The notes: generated by a model from the sequence alone, not told the origin. Shown: positions 24,082 to 33,584, counted from the first letter of the stretch. The stretch: 64,000 bases of DNA from JAZRWQ01 sp045541395 (GCA_045541395.1 JAZQIZ010000018.1:114364-178363); one strand, 5' to 3'. A program made the numbers and translations.

Positions 24082-24939
24082 TTAATACCTCTTTATAGAA
24101 CCGAAAAGCTTCATTTTGTTTTCAGCCTGTTTTTTAACAGCCTCAACACAATAAGGAATTGCGTAGGTCATACCCTTGGAAGGCTCTAAAGTAAATTCAT
24201 TGGCTGCCTTTGCCTGTGCAACGTTAATGTCTGTAAAAATATTAACCTTGCAAATACCAAGTTCAATGGCGGTCTTAAAGTCCAGGTCCGAAAGCCCTGA
24301 GCCGCCGTGAAGCACCAAAGGAACGTTGGTTGCATTTTTAATTTGGGTAATACGCTCAAAATCAAGTTTAGGAGGCAGTTTATATGCGCCGTGAGCATTG
24401 CCAACGGCTATTGCAAGAGCATCTATCCCTGTGCGTTCAACGTAATCTGCCGCAATTTCGGGCTGAGTGAAAAAGTCGGAAGGATTCTCCAAAATATCGG
24501 CGCCTTCCATAGAGCCCTCGTTATCACCAACGTGGCCCAGCTCGCCTTCAATGGTTGCGCCGTAAGAATGGGCTATTTTTGCCATTTCCTTAACCGCCGC
24601 AACGTTCTCCTCATAGGGAAGCTTGGAGCAGTCGTACATAATGGAGGTAAAGCCTAAATCAAGAGCCTTAAGGCAGGCCTCTTTTGTAAGACCGTGATCA
24701 AAATGAACTACCACAGGCACCTTTGCTCTTTTAGCCATAGGCAGAAGGAAATAAGAAAGTTCCTCCATTGGCCCAAAGGGTAAAAGTATTTCCGCTGATC
24801 CAATAATTATAGGTGAACCGTTTTCTTCGGCCGCCGCAAAAACGCCCCTGGCCATTTCTAAGTTTACCGTATTGAATAAGCCTACTGCATATTTTTCTTT
24901 TTGTGCGGGAATAAGCACGTCTTTTAAATTAACAAGCAT
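24082..24939 (-). CDS. class II fructose/tagatose-bisphosphate aldolase family
   Basis: A 285-residue zinc-dependent class II aldolase. Metal and substrate motifs: VVHFDHGLTKEACLKALDLG near residue 78, IEGELGHVGDNEGSME near 130, VGNAHGAYK near 176 and LHGGSGLSD near 205 (phosphate-binding glycine loop). It cleaves a ketose bisphosphate into dihydroxyacetone phosphate and an aldehyde. It is the first gene of the operon with the PfkB kinase (1-bp gap) and epimerase. It starts after GAGG and is transcribed away from the glycosidase-like gene at 25139 across a 199-bp shared upstream region. Confidence 0.9.
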   Translation of the reverse strand: MLVNLKDVLIPAQKEKYAVGLFNTVNLEMARGVFAAAEENGSPIIIGSAEILLPFGPMEELSYFLLPMAKRAKVPVVVHFDHGLTKEACLKALDLGFTSIMYDCSKLPYEENVAAVKEMAKIAHSYGATIEGELGHVGDNEGSMEGADILENPSDFFTQPEIAADYVERTGIDALAIAVGNAHGAYKLPPKLDFERITQIKNATNVPLVLHGGSGLSDLDFKTAIELGICKVNIFTDINVAQAKAANEFTLEPSKGMTYAIPYCVEAVKKQAENKMKLFGSIKRY

Positions 24940-25138
24940 TGTAATTACCTCGTTGTTTTTTTAAATTATACATTCTTTTTTCTTTAAAATCAATAAAGCC
25001 TTGAAAACAAAATAACCTAAGCTATAACTATAATAAAATATCCTTATACTTATTTCAAGCATATACTTGCAAAAAAGGCCGAAAATTGTTAAACTATGTA
25101 GAGATATACCCAAAGTATAATATTTACGGAGTTTTTTT

Positions 25139-26854
25139 ATGAGTAGAAGAGGGAAACACGCTAAATCCTCGGCATCAAATGTTTTTGTTATAATTGCCGC
25201 CTTGGTCGTTATGGTTTGTATGGGGCTTGTTTTTTGGAAATTTGATAAAATTTTTTCCCGGCCTAAAAGAGAAGAGCCTTCCAAGGAAGCCGGTCTTACT
25301 GTAGAACCGGAAAACTGGCAGGTAGGCTATTTGGCAGATTTTAACAAGGGAGTTACCCTGCTTGATAAATACTGTTACCCTATAGGCAGTACAGTAAGAG
25401 GTAAAGAGGTAGAGTATTGTCAAAAGGAAAACGGCTTTGCAAAAATTAAGCTGGACGGGGAAGAGTATTTCGTTAATATGGATAATATAGTTTCTTCCGT
25501 GGAAAACGTTGTTACCCCTACAGAGCTTTTTGTACGCACCTCTGTGAATCTGATTGACGAAAACAATAAGCTTATAGACTGCCTTGCAAATAAAGGCGAT
25601 ACAATTAAAATTACAGGTTGTAATTTTGTTGATGAACAAGGCAATGCCAATAAATATAAGGTTGAATATAATGGTGTTGAAGGCTTTGTAGGCGCTCAGT
25701 ATCTTACCGATAATCAGAGTATCGCCAATATGAATTATGACCATAACGGCGCGTATACAGAGTATCATTCCCAAAGAGAAGATCTTTACAGCGGCGGCAG
25801 CGCCCATAATTTAGATTATTTCCCCAGAGAAAAGGGCTCCTTTGAGAATAATGTAATGCCTGAAGAATGCCGCACTCTTTATATTTGCTCCTGGCGTGTT
25901 ACCGAGGTAGATACCTACCTTGAAGTCGCTAAGGACAGCGCTATCAATGCCTTCTGTGTGGATATAACCGACGGTACCGCAATAGGCTACCCTTCTCCCG
26001 TAATGGAACAGTATTCTCCTACAACCGCCGAAAATGCCCTTAATACCTTAGAGGAATATCAGGCGGCTATTAAGAAAATCAAGGATGCAGGCTATTACGT
26101 TATTGGCCGTATAACCACCTTTAACGACGAATACTTCCTTGAGGATCATCCCGAATGCGCCATTATGAACACTGAAGGCCGGCCCTTTAATCTGCAGGGT
26201 ACCTATTGGCCTTCAGGCTATAACCGCTTTGCCTGGCAGTATAAAGTGGATCTTGCTTTAGAAGCCATTGAGCTTATGGGCTTTAATGAAATTCAATACG
26301 ATTACGTTCGTTTCCCCGATATGACAGATATGTATGATGCTATGGGCATTATTGATTACGGCAATACCTACAACGAAACCAAGGCTCAGGCAATTCAGCG
26401 CTTTTTAATGTATGCGACCGACCGTATCCATGAAGCCGGAGCTTATATCAGTGCCGACGTTTTCGGTGAAAGCGCCCTTACCTACGTTACCGCCTACGGT
26501 CAGTATTGGCCCGCTATAAGCAACGTGGTAGATGCCGTAAGCGGTATGCCTTACCCTGATCACTTCGACCCCGTTGGCGATTATCTGCCCTGGGAACACC
26601 CTTACGATACCCTTTTCAGTTGGGGCGAAAGCGTTGCTTACCGCCAACAGGAAACCGCATCCCCCGCTAAGGTACGTACCTGGCTTCAGGCTTACGATGC
26701 CATTGTGGAGCCCTATAATACCTATGGTGCCAATGAAATTGCCGATCAGATAAACGGCCTTAAGGATGCAGGGGCTTTCGACGGCTTTTTAACCTGGCAC
26801 GCCGGTGCCGAGCCTTATAAATATGCTTCCCAGCTGGAAGGCTATAGCGCGTAA
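25139..26854 (+). CDS. membrane-anchored DUF4015 glycoside hydrolase-like protein with SH3-like repeats
   Basis: A 571-residue type II membrane protein. A short basic N-terminus and a transmembrane helix (residues 13-33) are followed by two SH3-like segments (about 55-125 and 120-195), then a TIM-barrel domain of the DUF4015 putative glycosyl hydrolase type from about residue 235. Its motifs are AFCVDITDG, YYVIGRITTFND, GFNEIQYDYVRFPD and ISADVFGE. It probably acts on an extracellular polysaccharide or cell-wall glycan; the substrate is unknown. Monocistronic, with a terminator at 26879. Confidence 0.82.
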   Translation: MSRRGKHAKSSASNVFVIIAALVVMVCMGLVFWKFDKIFSRPKREEPSKEAGLTVEPENWQVGYLADFNKGVTLLDKYCYPIGSTVRGKEVEYCQKENGFAKIKLDGEEYFVNMDNIVSSVENVVTPTELFVRTSVNLIDENNKLIDCLANKGDTIKITGCNFVDEQGNANKYKVEYNGVEGFVGAQYLTDNQSIANMNYDHNGAYTEYHSQREDLYSGGSAHNLDYFPREKGSFENNVMPEECRTLYICSWRVTEVDTYLEVAKDSAINAFCVDITDGTAIGYPSPVMEQYSPTTAENALNTLEEYQAAIKKIKDAGYYVIGRITTFNDEYFLEDHPECAIMNTEGRPFNLQGTYWPSGYNRFAWQYKVDLALEAIELMGFNEIQYDYVRFPDMTDMYDAMGIIDYGNTYNETKAQAIQRFLMYATDRIHEAGAYISADVFGESALTYVTAYGQYWPAISNVVDAVSGMPYPDHFDPVGDYLPWEHPYDTLFSWGESVAYRQQETASPAKVRTWLQAYDAIVEPYNTYGANEIADQINGLKDAGAFDGFLTWHAGAEPYKYASQLEGYSA

Positions 26855-26878
26855 ATTAAGTCAGCCCGATAAAATATT

Positions 26879-26912
26879 AGGAGTAGCCATAATAAGGCTA
26901 CTCCTTGTTTTA
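26879..26912 (+). terminator. terminator of DUF4015 gene
   Basis: Stem AGGAGTAGCC / GGCTACTCCT with a 7-base loop, then TTGTTTTATT. Confidence 0.85.
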
Positions 26913-26920
26913 TTCAACTT

Positions 26921-27865
26921 TCAGCTTGCCGGGGGAAGATCCTGCGGCAGAATTGTTAAATTATAATTCCGGCTGGGATCCCCTGCACTATTTTGATTTA
27001 AATTGGGAAATTCATAGTCTAAATATTTCATATCAATAATTATTTTATTTTCATCATATGTGATAAATAAAACGCCTGTATCAAGATAGTAAAACTTATA
27101 TGTTGGTAATTTTTCAATCTCTGAATTTGTTAATGCTGTTGACTTGTCTATTTTAGCTACTTTTTCCATGCTATCACCAATTTGGATATCTGAAAATGTT
27201 TTGGTATCATATATTTGGTCAACATACAGCATAAATTTCAGTATATTATTTCCGGTATTAATATCATAATCAAAAAATATGAAAATATAGCCTCCGACTT
27301 CCGATTTAAATACTGTATACATTCTTGTATAACTTGTGTCAGGAACAGTAATGCCTGTATTCCTCGCCCATTTTATCGCACAATTTAAAAAATTTTCAGC
27401 CTCACCCAAGGAAAAGAAACCTATATTTCCCCCATCCATAAACGGTGCCAAAGCGGCAATAAGGGCTGTTCTGTTTGCGCTTACAGTATCCGCTATTTCA
27501 TAAATATTAATAGGATCATCCTGAGAATATATTAGCAGATCGTTCGTTTTTTCAGGTAAAGGCATATTAATTACTGCAGTACCAACAGAACTGATATCTT
27601 GAGGAATATCCACTTCAGTTATATCTGTTGGAGTTGTAGGATTAACGTCATTAAGAAAATCATTTATTTCTTCGTTGTCTGAATATTTATATTGTTCGGA
27701 AGAATCAGCATTTTCAATGGGGCCTTCCTGCGCACTGTCTGTAGATGAAACTACTTCGCTGTTTGCACTTCCCTCAATTAAGCTTGGGTCTTTCACCTTA
27801 TCGGCATCCATAGCCGAGCATCCGACCATAAATATTAACATTAAAAACAAGATTATTTTTTTCAT
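26921..27865 (-). CDS. lipoprotein of unknown function
   Basis: A 314-residue lipoprotein: signal peptide with lipobox MVGC, an acidic serine-rich linker to about residue 70, then a compact domain of about 200 residues rich in aromatic strands (YTVFKSEVGGYIFIFFDYD, YKFYYLDTGVLFITYDENK) that I do not recognise. DIQIGDSMEKVAKID resembles the helix-turn of SmpA/BamE-like folds but is weak evidence. The ribosome site is AAGGAT. Its promoter carries the same 19-bp upstream element as the lipoprotein at 14384-15625, implying a shared regulator. Confidence 0.7.
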   Translation of the reverse strand: MKKIILFLMLIFMVGCSAMDADKVKDPSLIEGSANSEVVSSTDSAQEGPIENADSSEQYKYSDNEEINDFLNDVNPTTPTDITEVDIPQDISSVGTAVINMPLPEKTNDLLIYSQDDPINIYEIADTVSANRTALIAALAPFMDGGNIGFFSLGEAENFLNCAIKWARNTGITVPDTSYTRMYTVFKSEVGGYIFIFFDYDINTGNNILKFMLYVDQIYDTKTFSDIQIGDSMEKVAKIDKSTALTNSEIEKLPTYKFYYLDTGVLFITYDENKIIIDMKYLDYEFPNLNQNSAGDPSRNYNLTILPQDLPPAS

Positions 27866-27950
27866 AAAGATATCCTTTTTTATTATTTAGTATTGTAATT
27901 TAAACTAAACTGTACATTGGACTGTACCTCTTTCCAATTATTACATCTCC

Positions 27951-27979
27951 ACGATAGCACAAGAAAACTACCTTGTCAA
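27951..27979 (-). promoter_or_regulatory. promoter of lipoprotein gene 26921-27865
   Basis: Minus strand perfect TTGACA (27974-27979), 17-bp spacer, TATCGT (27951-27956). The 85-bp leader downstream holds two ACTGTAC repeats 12 bp apart (about 27909-27927). Confidence 0.75.
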
Positions 27980-28028
27980 TGGGTTTTTTGATGAAATTTC
28001 ACAAAAACTGCAAGATATTTCCAAAGTG

Positions 28029-28047
28029 ATGACAAAACGGTTACAAA
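28029..28047 (-). promoter_or_regulatory. second copy of the 19-bp lipoprotein-promoter element
   Basis: On the minus strand TGTAAC-N5-TGTCAT within 19 bp identical to 15751-15769. It lies 49 bp upstream of the -35 at 27974-27979, exactly as in the first copy. Confidence 0.6.
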
Positions 28048-28094
28048 TAGGGGGTAAAATAAATTGGTTTATTTTGGATAAGGGGAATAAGCAA

Positions 28095-28126
28095 CAAAAA
28101 AAGTGATGCTTTTGCATCACTTTTTT
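28095..28126 (-). terminator. terminator of alpha-galactosidase gene
   Basis: Stem GTGATGC / GCATCAC between A- and T-runs, just after the stop codon; near-identical to the hairpin at 15807-15837. Confidence 0.87.
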
Positions 28127-28130
28127 GTAT

Positions 28131-30107
28131 TTATTCCACTTCGGTGGCTTCTCTGTAGAAGAAGATCTTAGAGGTATTAGGCTTCGCCAGGCGAACGAAG
28201 AATCCGTTTGCAATAAGATCTTTGCCGGGGATGTCGGTGGAAAGGGCGTTATCGGCATCGGAGAAGGTGTAGGTCTTATTTTCATCAATACCGTTAAGAT
28301 AGAAAATAGAGTCAACGTAAGGGGACTTGCTTCTTCTGAATACCTGAATAATACCGTCGTTATTTTCGGGGCGGTGATATTGAACTGCGCTCCAGTTATC
28401 GTTATGAATATTAGGCTCTGTAAGAGGGTAAATATCCTCACTTAGGAAGGGGCGGACTCTTAAGTATTCATTTAAGAAGCGCTTAAAGGCCTGAGCTTCC
28501 TCTAAGGTAGCGCAATAATCTTCATTAGCAGAGAAGGTAGCGTTGCTTACCAGCGCGGGCGCATAGGCGCTGCGGAATTTGTAAAGGTCGGTCATATTTC
28601 TGCCGCAGGAGGTGCCGGAATAGGGCATCCAGAGGCCAAAGCATAAAGAGTGGGCCTGAGTAATTTCGGGGATGGGGTTTGCGGGGCAGGTGGCGTCGCT
28701 TCGCCAAAGGGGAATTGAGCGGCGTAAAGTCTCCATATCGATTCTTCTGCCTCCGGAAGCGCAGTTATCTATAAGCAAACCGGGGAAGCGCTCTCTTAAA
28801 GCGTCCCAGAATTTATAAAGGCCGTTAATATGCTTAATTTCAGTAATGCCGCTTCGGTTCTCTTTATCGTTCCTTCTCCAGAATTCAAGTGGTTCAAAAT
28901 TGAAATCCTGTCTGTAGCATTTAATATCAAGATCCTCCATAATTGAGGAGATGGTGGAAAGGCAGTAACCGAAGGCTTTTTCATCGCCTAAGTTTAAGAG
29001 CATATTCATATCGTTTTCAAAGGGGCTTGCAATAAAGTATTCAGGGTGCTCTGAAACAATAGGTGCGTTTTTGCGAACCCTTTCGGGCTCAAACCACAGA
29101 AGATATTTTTTGCCTGCATCCTTGATCGCCTTTGAAACGTCCTTCAGCATATCAGGGTGATGGGTAACGTTAATTCGCCAGTCACCTGAATGCTCAAACC
29201 AGTCACCTTCAAATTCGTCGGGGGAAGGGTCGGTGCCAGTGCCGTACCAGCCTGCATCCATCCAGATATAATCAAAGGGTAGATCGTACTTTTTAATGCG
29301 CTCTATTCTCTTTAACGCTTCGCTTGTATCCATTCCGCCCCAGATAGAAGAGCAAAGAGGGCCGTTTTGGTCGTAACCCTTTTTGCCTATGGGGGTAATA
29401 TGAGCCTTTATAAAGCGGCGCCATTTATTTTGCGCATCAATAACTCTGCCTTCATAAGGCATTACGAATACAGAGGCGGTGCGGAAGCTTTCACCGGGCT
29501 CTAAATAAAAATTGGTATCTTCAATTTTTGCGCCGACCTTTACGCCGTTTTCAGTGCGCTCAAATTCACACATCCATTGGCCTGTCCAGCCGATAGCCAA
29601 AATAAAGCCCTTATTTTCCTTATGAACGTTAAAGAAAGGAGCTCTTGCATTGGAGGAACGGCCGCCGCTTGTTTTGTAAACACGCTTTCTGCCCATAATA
29701 AGATGGTTCTTGAAATCGTTATGAACGTATTCGTCCTCATCGCAGTAAAATTCATAGCCGTTCCACTGAGAGCCTGTAGGAGCAATTACCTTTACGTGCT
29801 TGGCGTAATCGGGAATATAAGCCTTGCCTTTTGCAGGCTCATCTTTTTCGAATTCAAATTCAAAAAAGCCGTCATAAAGCTCGGAAATAATTCCGGAAGG
29901 TTCGGTTCCTTTGTATTCAAGGGTATTCACCCACTCGTAAACACCGAAATCCTCATATTTTTTAGCTTTGTTTGTAAGTTTAACACCGTCAAACTCATAA
30001 ATAGCAGTAACGGTATTATTGTTTTTTTCTATACTCTTTTTTGCTGTTTCTTTTAAGGCTTTACCGCCGTATAAAAGAGAAACAAGGTCTTTTTCGTTAA
30101 AAATCAT
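28131..30107 (-). CDS. alpha-galactosidase, glycoside hydrolase family 36
   Basis: A 658-residue GH36 alpha-galactosidase releasing galactose from raffinose-type oligosaccharides or galactosides. The catalytic barrel carries YIWMDAGWYG near residue 280, LLWFEPERV near 336, the nucleophile Asp401 in CYRQDFNFEP, NCASGGRRID near 448 and the acid/base Asp471 in PLWRSDA. There is no signal peptide, so it acts in the cytoplasm. AGGAG lies 8 bp before the start. The promoter with a LacI-type operator points to induction by sugar. No transporter or LacI-family gene is adjacent. Confidence 0.95.
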   Translation of the reverse strand: MIFNEKDLVSLLYGGKALKETAKKSIEKNNNTVTAIYEFDGVKLTNKAKKYEDFGVYEWVNTLEYKGTEPSGIISELYDGFFEFEFEKDEPAKGKAYIPDYAKHVKVIAPTGSQWNGYEFYCDEDEYVHNDFKNHLIMGRKRVYKTSGGRSSNARAPFFNVHKENKGFILAIGWTGQWMCEFERTENGVKVGAKIEDTNFYLEPGESFRTASVFVMPYEGRVIDAQNKWRRFIKAHITPIGKKGYDQNGPLCSSIWGGMDTSEALKRIERIKKYDLPFDYIWMDAGWYGTGTDPSPDEFEGDWFEHSGDWRINVTHHPDMLKDVSKAIKDAGKKYLLWFEPERVRKNAPIVSEHPEYFIASPFENDMNMLLNLGDEKAFGYCLSTISSIMEDLDIKCYRQDFNFEPLEFWRRNDKENRSGITEIKHINGLYKFWDALRERFPGLLIDNCASGGRRIDMETLRRSIPLWRSDATCPANPIPEITQAHSLCFGLWMPYSGTSCGRNMTDLYKFRSAYAPALVSNATFSANEDYCATLEEAQAFKRFLNEYLRVRPFLSEDIYPLTEPNIHNDNWSAVQYHRPENNDGIIQVFRRSKSPYVDSIFYLNGIDENKTYTFSDADNALSTDIPGKDLIANGFFVRLAKPNTSKIFFYREATEVE

Positions 30108-30120
30108 AGTACTACTCCTT

Positions 30121-30138
30121 TGCGTAATCGGTTACGCA
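30121..30138. promoter_or_regulatory. LacI/GalR-type operator
   Basis: An 18-bp near-perfect palindrome TGCGTAA-TCGG-TTACGCA covering the expected transcription start of the alpha-galactosidase gene, a classic repressor position. Confidence 0.75.
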
Positions 30139-30141
30139 TTA

Positions 30142-30170
30142 ATTCTATCACTGATTTTTTCGGTTGTCAA
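30142..30170 (-). promoter_or_regulatory. promoter of alpha-galactosidase gene
   Basis: Minus strand TTGACA (30165-30170), 17-bp spacer, TAGAAT (30142-30147). Confidence 0.8.
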
Positions 30171-30260
30171 TAAAAAAGCAAAGCTTATACGTTTATATTG
30201 GATATTATATATAATAACCGTAAAAATTGCAATAAAAAAGCCGTATACACGGCTTTTTTA

Positions 30261-31805
30261 TTATTTTACAGGCAGTTCAAGGTAGGAATCATTGTTGCAA
30301 ATAAGTGTGTTGGTTGCAACACGGGTTTCAGTAACGTCACACCATTTGCCTTTTACGTTTGCGTGAGGAGCAAAGATAGTGCCGTCGGAGGAAATATCCA
30401 CCCTTAAGCCGCAGCCCTTTTTAACAGTAAAGTTCATAGGCGCAGTTTCAAGGATCAAATGTAGATCGGTGCCGGGAACGTAGTCTTTATTTATATAAGA
30501 TATTGTGGTAAGCGCTTCGGTCAGATTATAGCTTTCACCGTTTTCAACAAGGTACAGCCGCATAAAAAACATAGTATCCTCGCAGTCTGACTTTACGCTC
30601 ATATTCCATTTTATCCTGCCAAAAAATTCGGTATCCTCTTTAAATTCTTCCGAGTAAAAGCTTATGATACCCTGTTTTTCATCAGCCTTCGGATGCTTGA
30701 AAATATTATCGTATTTAAAGAAATTGTGGCGTTTTTCGGGGTCGTACTTATAGGCTATCTGCCCAGAAACAGGTGTATCCCCCAAGGTTTTATCGGCTTT
30801 GATATAAATACGCTTATAAGCTCTTTCTTTGGGATATTCTGCGGTTTTCCAACTGTCGGTACCAATATTGTAATAGGTTATTTTACCCATTTGGCTGTAG
30901 AGGTAGGGGGTGTTATTTCTTATGCTCTCAAACCACTGCACGGCGTAATCCCCGGGTGCATTTCCGTTATCTACAGGATATTGTGCCTTGCCGTCAAGCC
31001 AGCAGGCATGGCCTATGGGCATTACAAGCATAGAACACATATCCCGCTGCTTGCTTGTAAGCTCCTCCCAATCGGAGAACATACTATGGCTGTAATAATC
31101 ATACCAGCCCTCTACAAACAAAACGGGTATATCTAAGTTTTTCAGGGCGTTTACCATAGGAATGCTTTCCCAGAATTCATCATATTCGTCATGGGTAAGC
31201 ATTTCGTAAAGAACAGGAATATTCTCTCCCGCCATTCTTAGCGGTATATCTTTATAGGGGCGCTTTATAACTCCCTTTTCGGTAATGTTCGGGTAGTTTC
31301 TTTTTAAAACCATTGCCCACCAAGGAAGATTCGAAAAATTATAGCAGCAGCCGTTTCTGTAATTACGTTTATACATATTTGTTGTCTGAATGGCAAAAAC
31401 AGCGCCCTTTATATCTGATGGCTTACTATTTAAGTACAGGTAATGTACCTGAGTTAAATAGCTCATACCGCAAAGGTAAATTTCTTCGTTGTAAAAAGGA
31501 AGCTTTCGTATTTCTTCAAGGGAAATAAGCGCATCCTTCCGCTCTCTTTCCCCGTAAGGGCAAAACATTCCTTCGCTGTCTCCGGATCCTCGCGTGTGCT
31601 GGCAAACAACAGCATACCCTTTTTTAATAAATTGATTATCCTTGAATTCCTCAGGAAAACAGGGCTTGCCGTTACGGGCAGGGTCATAGGGGGTACGAAT
31701 AAACACAATTGGGCATTTCTCTTTATTTGCAGGTTTGATTATACGGGTATAAATTTTTACACCGTCATCCATCGTAAAATAAGTTTCCTGTACTTCCGGT
31801 AACAT
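30261..31805 (-). CDS. CocE/NonD-family alpha/beta hydrolase (S15-like)
   Basis: A 514-residue X-Pro dipeptidyl-peptidase S15/CocE-type serine hydrolase. The N-terminal alpha/beta domain has IVFIRTPYDP near residue 34, CQHTRGSGDSEG near 68, and the nucleophile elbow GMSYLTQ with Ser115. FVEGWYDYYSH near 242 contributes the acid region and IGHACWLDG near 275 the histidine. A C-terminal jelly-roll follows. It hydrolyses an ester or peptide; the substrate is unknown. ATG 31805 is chosen because GAGGTG lies 7 bp upstream. It follows the AEC transporter gene by 10 bp as an operon. Confidence 0.87.
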   Translation of the reverse strand: MLPEVQETYFTMDDGVKIYTRIIKPANKEKCPIVFIRTPYDPARNGKPCFPEEFKDNQFIKKGYAVVCQHTRGSGDSEGMFCPYGERERKDALISLEEIRKLPFYNEEIYLCGMSYLTQVHYLYLNSKPSDIKGAVFAIQTTNMYKRNYRNGCCYNFSNLPWWAMVLKRNYPNITEKGVIKRPYKDIPLRMAGENIPVLYEMLTHDEYDEFWESIPMVNALKNLDIPVLFVEGWYDYYSHSMFSDWEELTSKQRDMCSMLVMPIGHACWLDGKAQYPVDNGNAPGDYAVQWFESIRNNTPYLYSQMGKITYYNIGTDSWKTAEYPKERAYKRIYIKADKTLGDTPVSGQIAYKYDPEKRHNFFKYDNIFKHPKADEKQGIISFYSEEFKEDTEFFGRIKWNMSVKSDCEDTMFFMRLYLVENGESYNLTEALTTISYINKDYVPGTDLHLILETAPMNFTVKKGCGLRVDISSDGTIFAPHANVKGKWCDVTETRVATNTLICNNDSYLELPVK

Positions 31806-31815
31806 AAGTTTCACC

Positions 31816-32721
31816 TCATATTAAAAAATTCATACATAAGGGTATGGTAATTAAACTTAATAGGTTTGAAACGATAGCAAGAGAAGCTCCTTCCTCGCAG
31901 CTCTTTCCTGCCAGTCGGGGAAATACGACCGTATTAAGACCGCATGGCAAGCAAAATACTATTACAGCGATTATAACCGTTTGAGAATCAAAAAATAAGG
32001 GCAAAACAAAACTTAACAAAGCAGGTATAACAATAAGTCTAAGCGCTGTTATTAAATAAGTAAGCTTATTTTTAAGCATTTTTTTAATTCCGAACTGAGA
32101 AATGATCATACCCGTCATAAGCATACTGACAGGGGCCATACAAGCGCCTGCCTTTTGAAGAATACTGTCTAAAAATTCAGGAACGGTAAGGCTTATGAGC
32201 CCTGCAGTCATACCAAGAAGAATGGAGATAAGGCTTGGATCTGCAAAGCTTTTTAACCCTACTTTCCTGCCCGTAAGGTTGGCAAAGCCAATTGTATGAA
32301 TATACAGCGTAAGGGGCATTGTGAATATCATAACGTTAAGAAGCATTTCCTCCCCGAAAAGTGCCGCCGTAAGGGGATAACCCATATAGGTGTAATTGGG
32401 TATAAGCAAGGAATAGTTGTAAACCTTTCTTTTGTATTCGTCCTTGGTAATAAGCTTTACGGCAAAATGAAAAATTAAAGCAAATACGCAAAGAATAATA
32501 AGAGAGGCTATAAGCAAAACGTATTTTTCTTTAATGTACTCCAAAGTAAAATTATTTGCAAATGAGCGCAATATGGTTGCGGGTAAAAACACGTATACGC
32601 CTATGGCTGAAAGAATTTTTGTTTGATTTGCATCTGCCAGCTTTGTTTTGCATAAAAGAAATCCAATGGCCGCGAAAAAAACAAGAATAAAAATTTGTAT
32701 AAATACTGTTATCAATTTCAT
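31816..32721 (-). CDS. AEC-family transporter
   Basis: A roughly 301-residue protein with about ten membrane helices and AEC features (FLLCKTKLADANQTKILSAIGVYVFLPA; LLIPNYTYMGYPLTAALFG with the helix-break NYTYMGYP near residue 113). It resembles the transporter at 5733-6677 in layout. It probably moves an organic anion linked to the CocE hydrolase encoded next. The start is uncertain: ATG 32721 directly follows AGGTG; a TTG 9 bp upstream is the alternative. It is divergent from an AraC regulator. Confidence 0.82.
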   Translation of the reverse strand: MKLITVFIQIFILVFFAAIGFLLCKTKLADANQTKILSAIGVYVFLPATILRSFANNFTLEYIKEKYVLLIASLIILCVFALIFHFAVKLITKDEYKRKVYNYSLLIPNYTYMGYPLTAALFGEEMLLNVMIFTMPLTLYIHTIGFANLTGRKVGLKSFADPSLISILLGMTAGLISLTVPEFLDSILQKAGACMAPVSMLMTGMIISQFGIKKMLKNKLTYLITALRLIVIPALLSFVLPLFFDSQTVIIAVIVFCLPCGLNTVVFPRLAGKSCEEGASLAIVSNLLSLITIPLCMNFLI

Positions 32722-32843
32722 CACCTGCAATCAGTTTATATCTTTTTATGAAAAAGTAAATGGAAATATAAAAACTATATGGAATTTTTGAAACAGATAT
32801 TGCAAAGGTATTGCCAGTATGTTACTATTTTTAGGGTGATATT

Positions 32844-33584
32844 ATGTTTGAAAAAATAGAAAATTTAGAACCTGTTTCGGTAATACGGGGTATTGCATCC
32901 ATTTCAAGAAAATATGAAAACAGAGATACTCATGCTCTTGTTTTTAAATTGAACGGAACTACAAGGTATGATATAAACGGAAAAAAGCTTTATCATAATA
33001 AGAATGAACTTATGTTTATCCCCAAAGGTGAAAGCTATAAGGTTGAGCTTATAACCGAGCCTCCAAGTTATTATTTATTGATCAATTTCAACGGAATTAT
33101 TCCTTTGGCAAAGGCAGGGGTTTATGATCTTGCCAACGTTGCCGACGTATCCTTTCTCCTTTCAAGAATAGATAGGCTTCGTACCAATACGGATAAATTT
33201 AAATGCCTTTCGGTTATATACGAACTTTTTTCTTATATTTCAGAAAGCGAAAACACCGCATACGTTTCAAATAAAAGCTACAGCCTTATTGAACCTGCGC
33301 TGAAATATATGGAGGAGCATATTTTCGATACAAACCTGAAAATAGGTGAGCTTCATAATAAAACCAAGGTTTCCGATACCTATTTTCGTAAAATATTCAT
33401 TTCCCGTTTTGGAATAAGCCCAAAAAGATTTGTAATAAATAAGCGGCTTTCTCAGGCCAAAGCTATAATAGATAACGGTGAATTCAACAGTATTTCCGAA
33501 GTAGCCCGTTTGTGTGGCTTTGAAGATCCGTTGTATTTCTCAAAAGCCTATAAAAACGCTTATGGAACCCCACCTTCAAAATAA
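32844..33584 (+). CDS. AraC-family transcriptional regulator
   Basis: A 246-residue AraC regulator with an N-terminal cupin-like effector domain (KNELMFIPKGESYKVELI) and a C-terminal double helix-turn-helix from about residue 150 (LKIGELHNKTKVSDTYFRKIF, ISEVARLCGFEDPLYFSKAYK, then NAYGTPPSK). It is divergent from the AEC-CocE operon across 122 bp and is the likely regulator of that uptake/hydrolysis unit, which is inference from position. Confidence 0.9.
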   Translation: MFEKIENLEPVSVIRGIASISRKYENRDTHALVFKLNGTTRYDINGKKLYHNKNELMFIPKGESYKVELITEPPSYYLLINFNGIIPLAKAGVYDLANVADVSFLLSRIDRLRTNTDKFKCLSVIYELFSYISESENTAYVSNKSYSLIEPALKYMEEHIFDTNLKIGELHNKTKVSDTYFRKIFISRFGISPKRFVINKRLSQAKAIIDNGEFNSISEVARLCGFEDPLYFSKAYKNAYGTPPSK

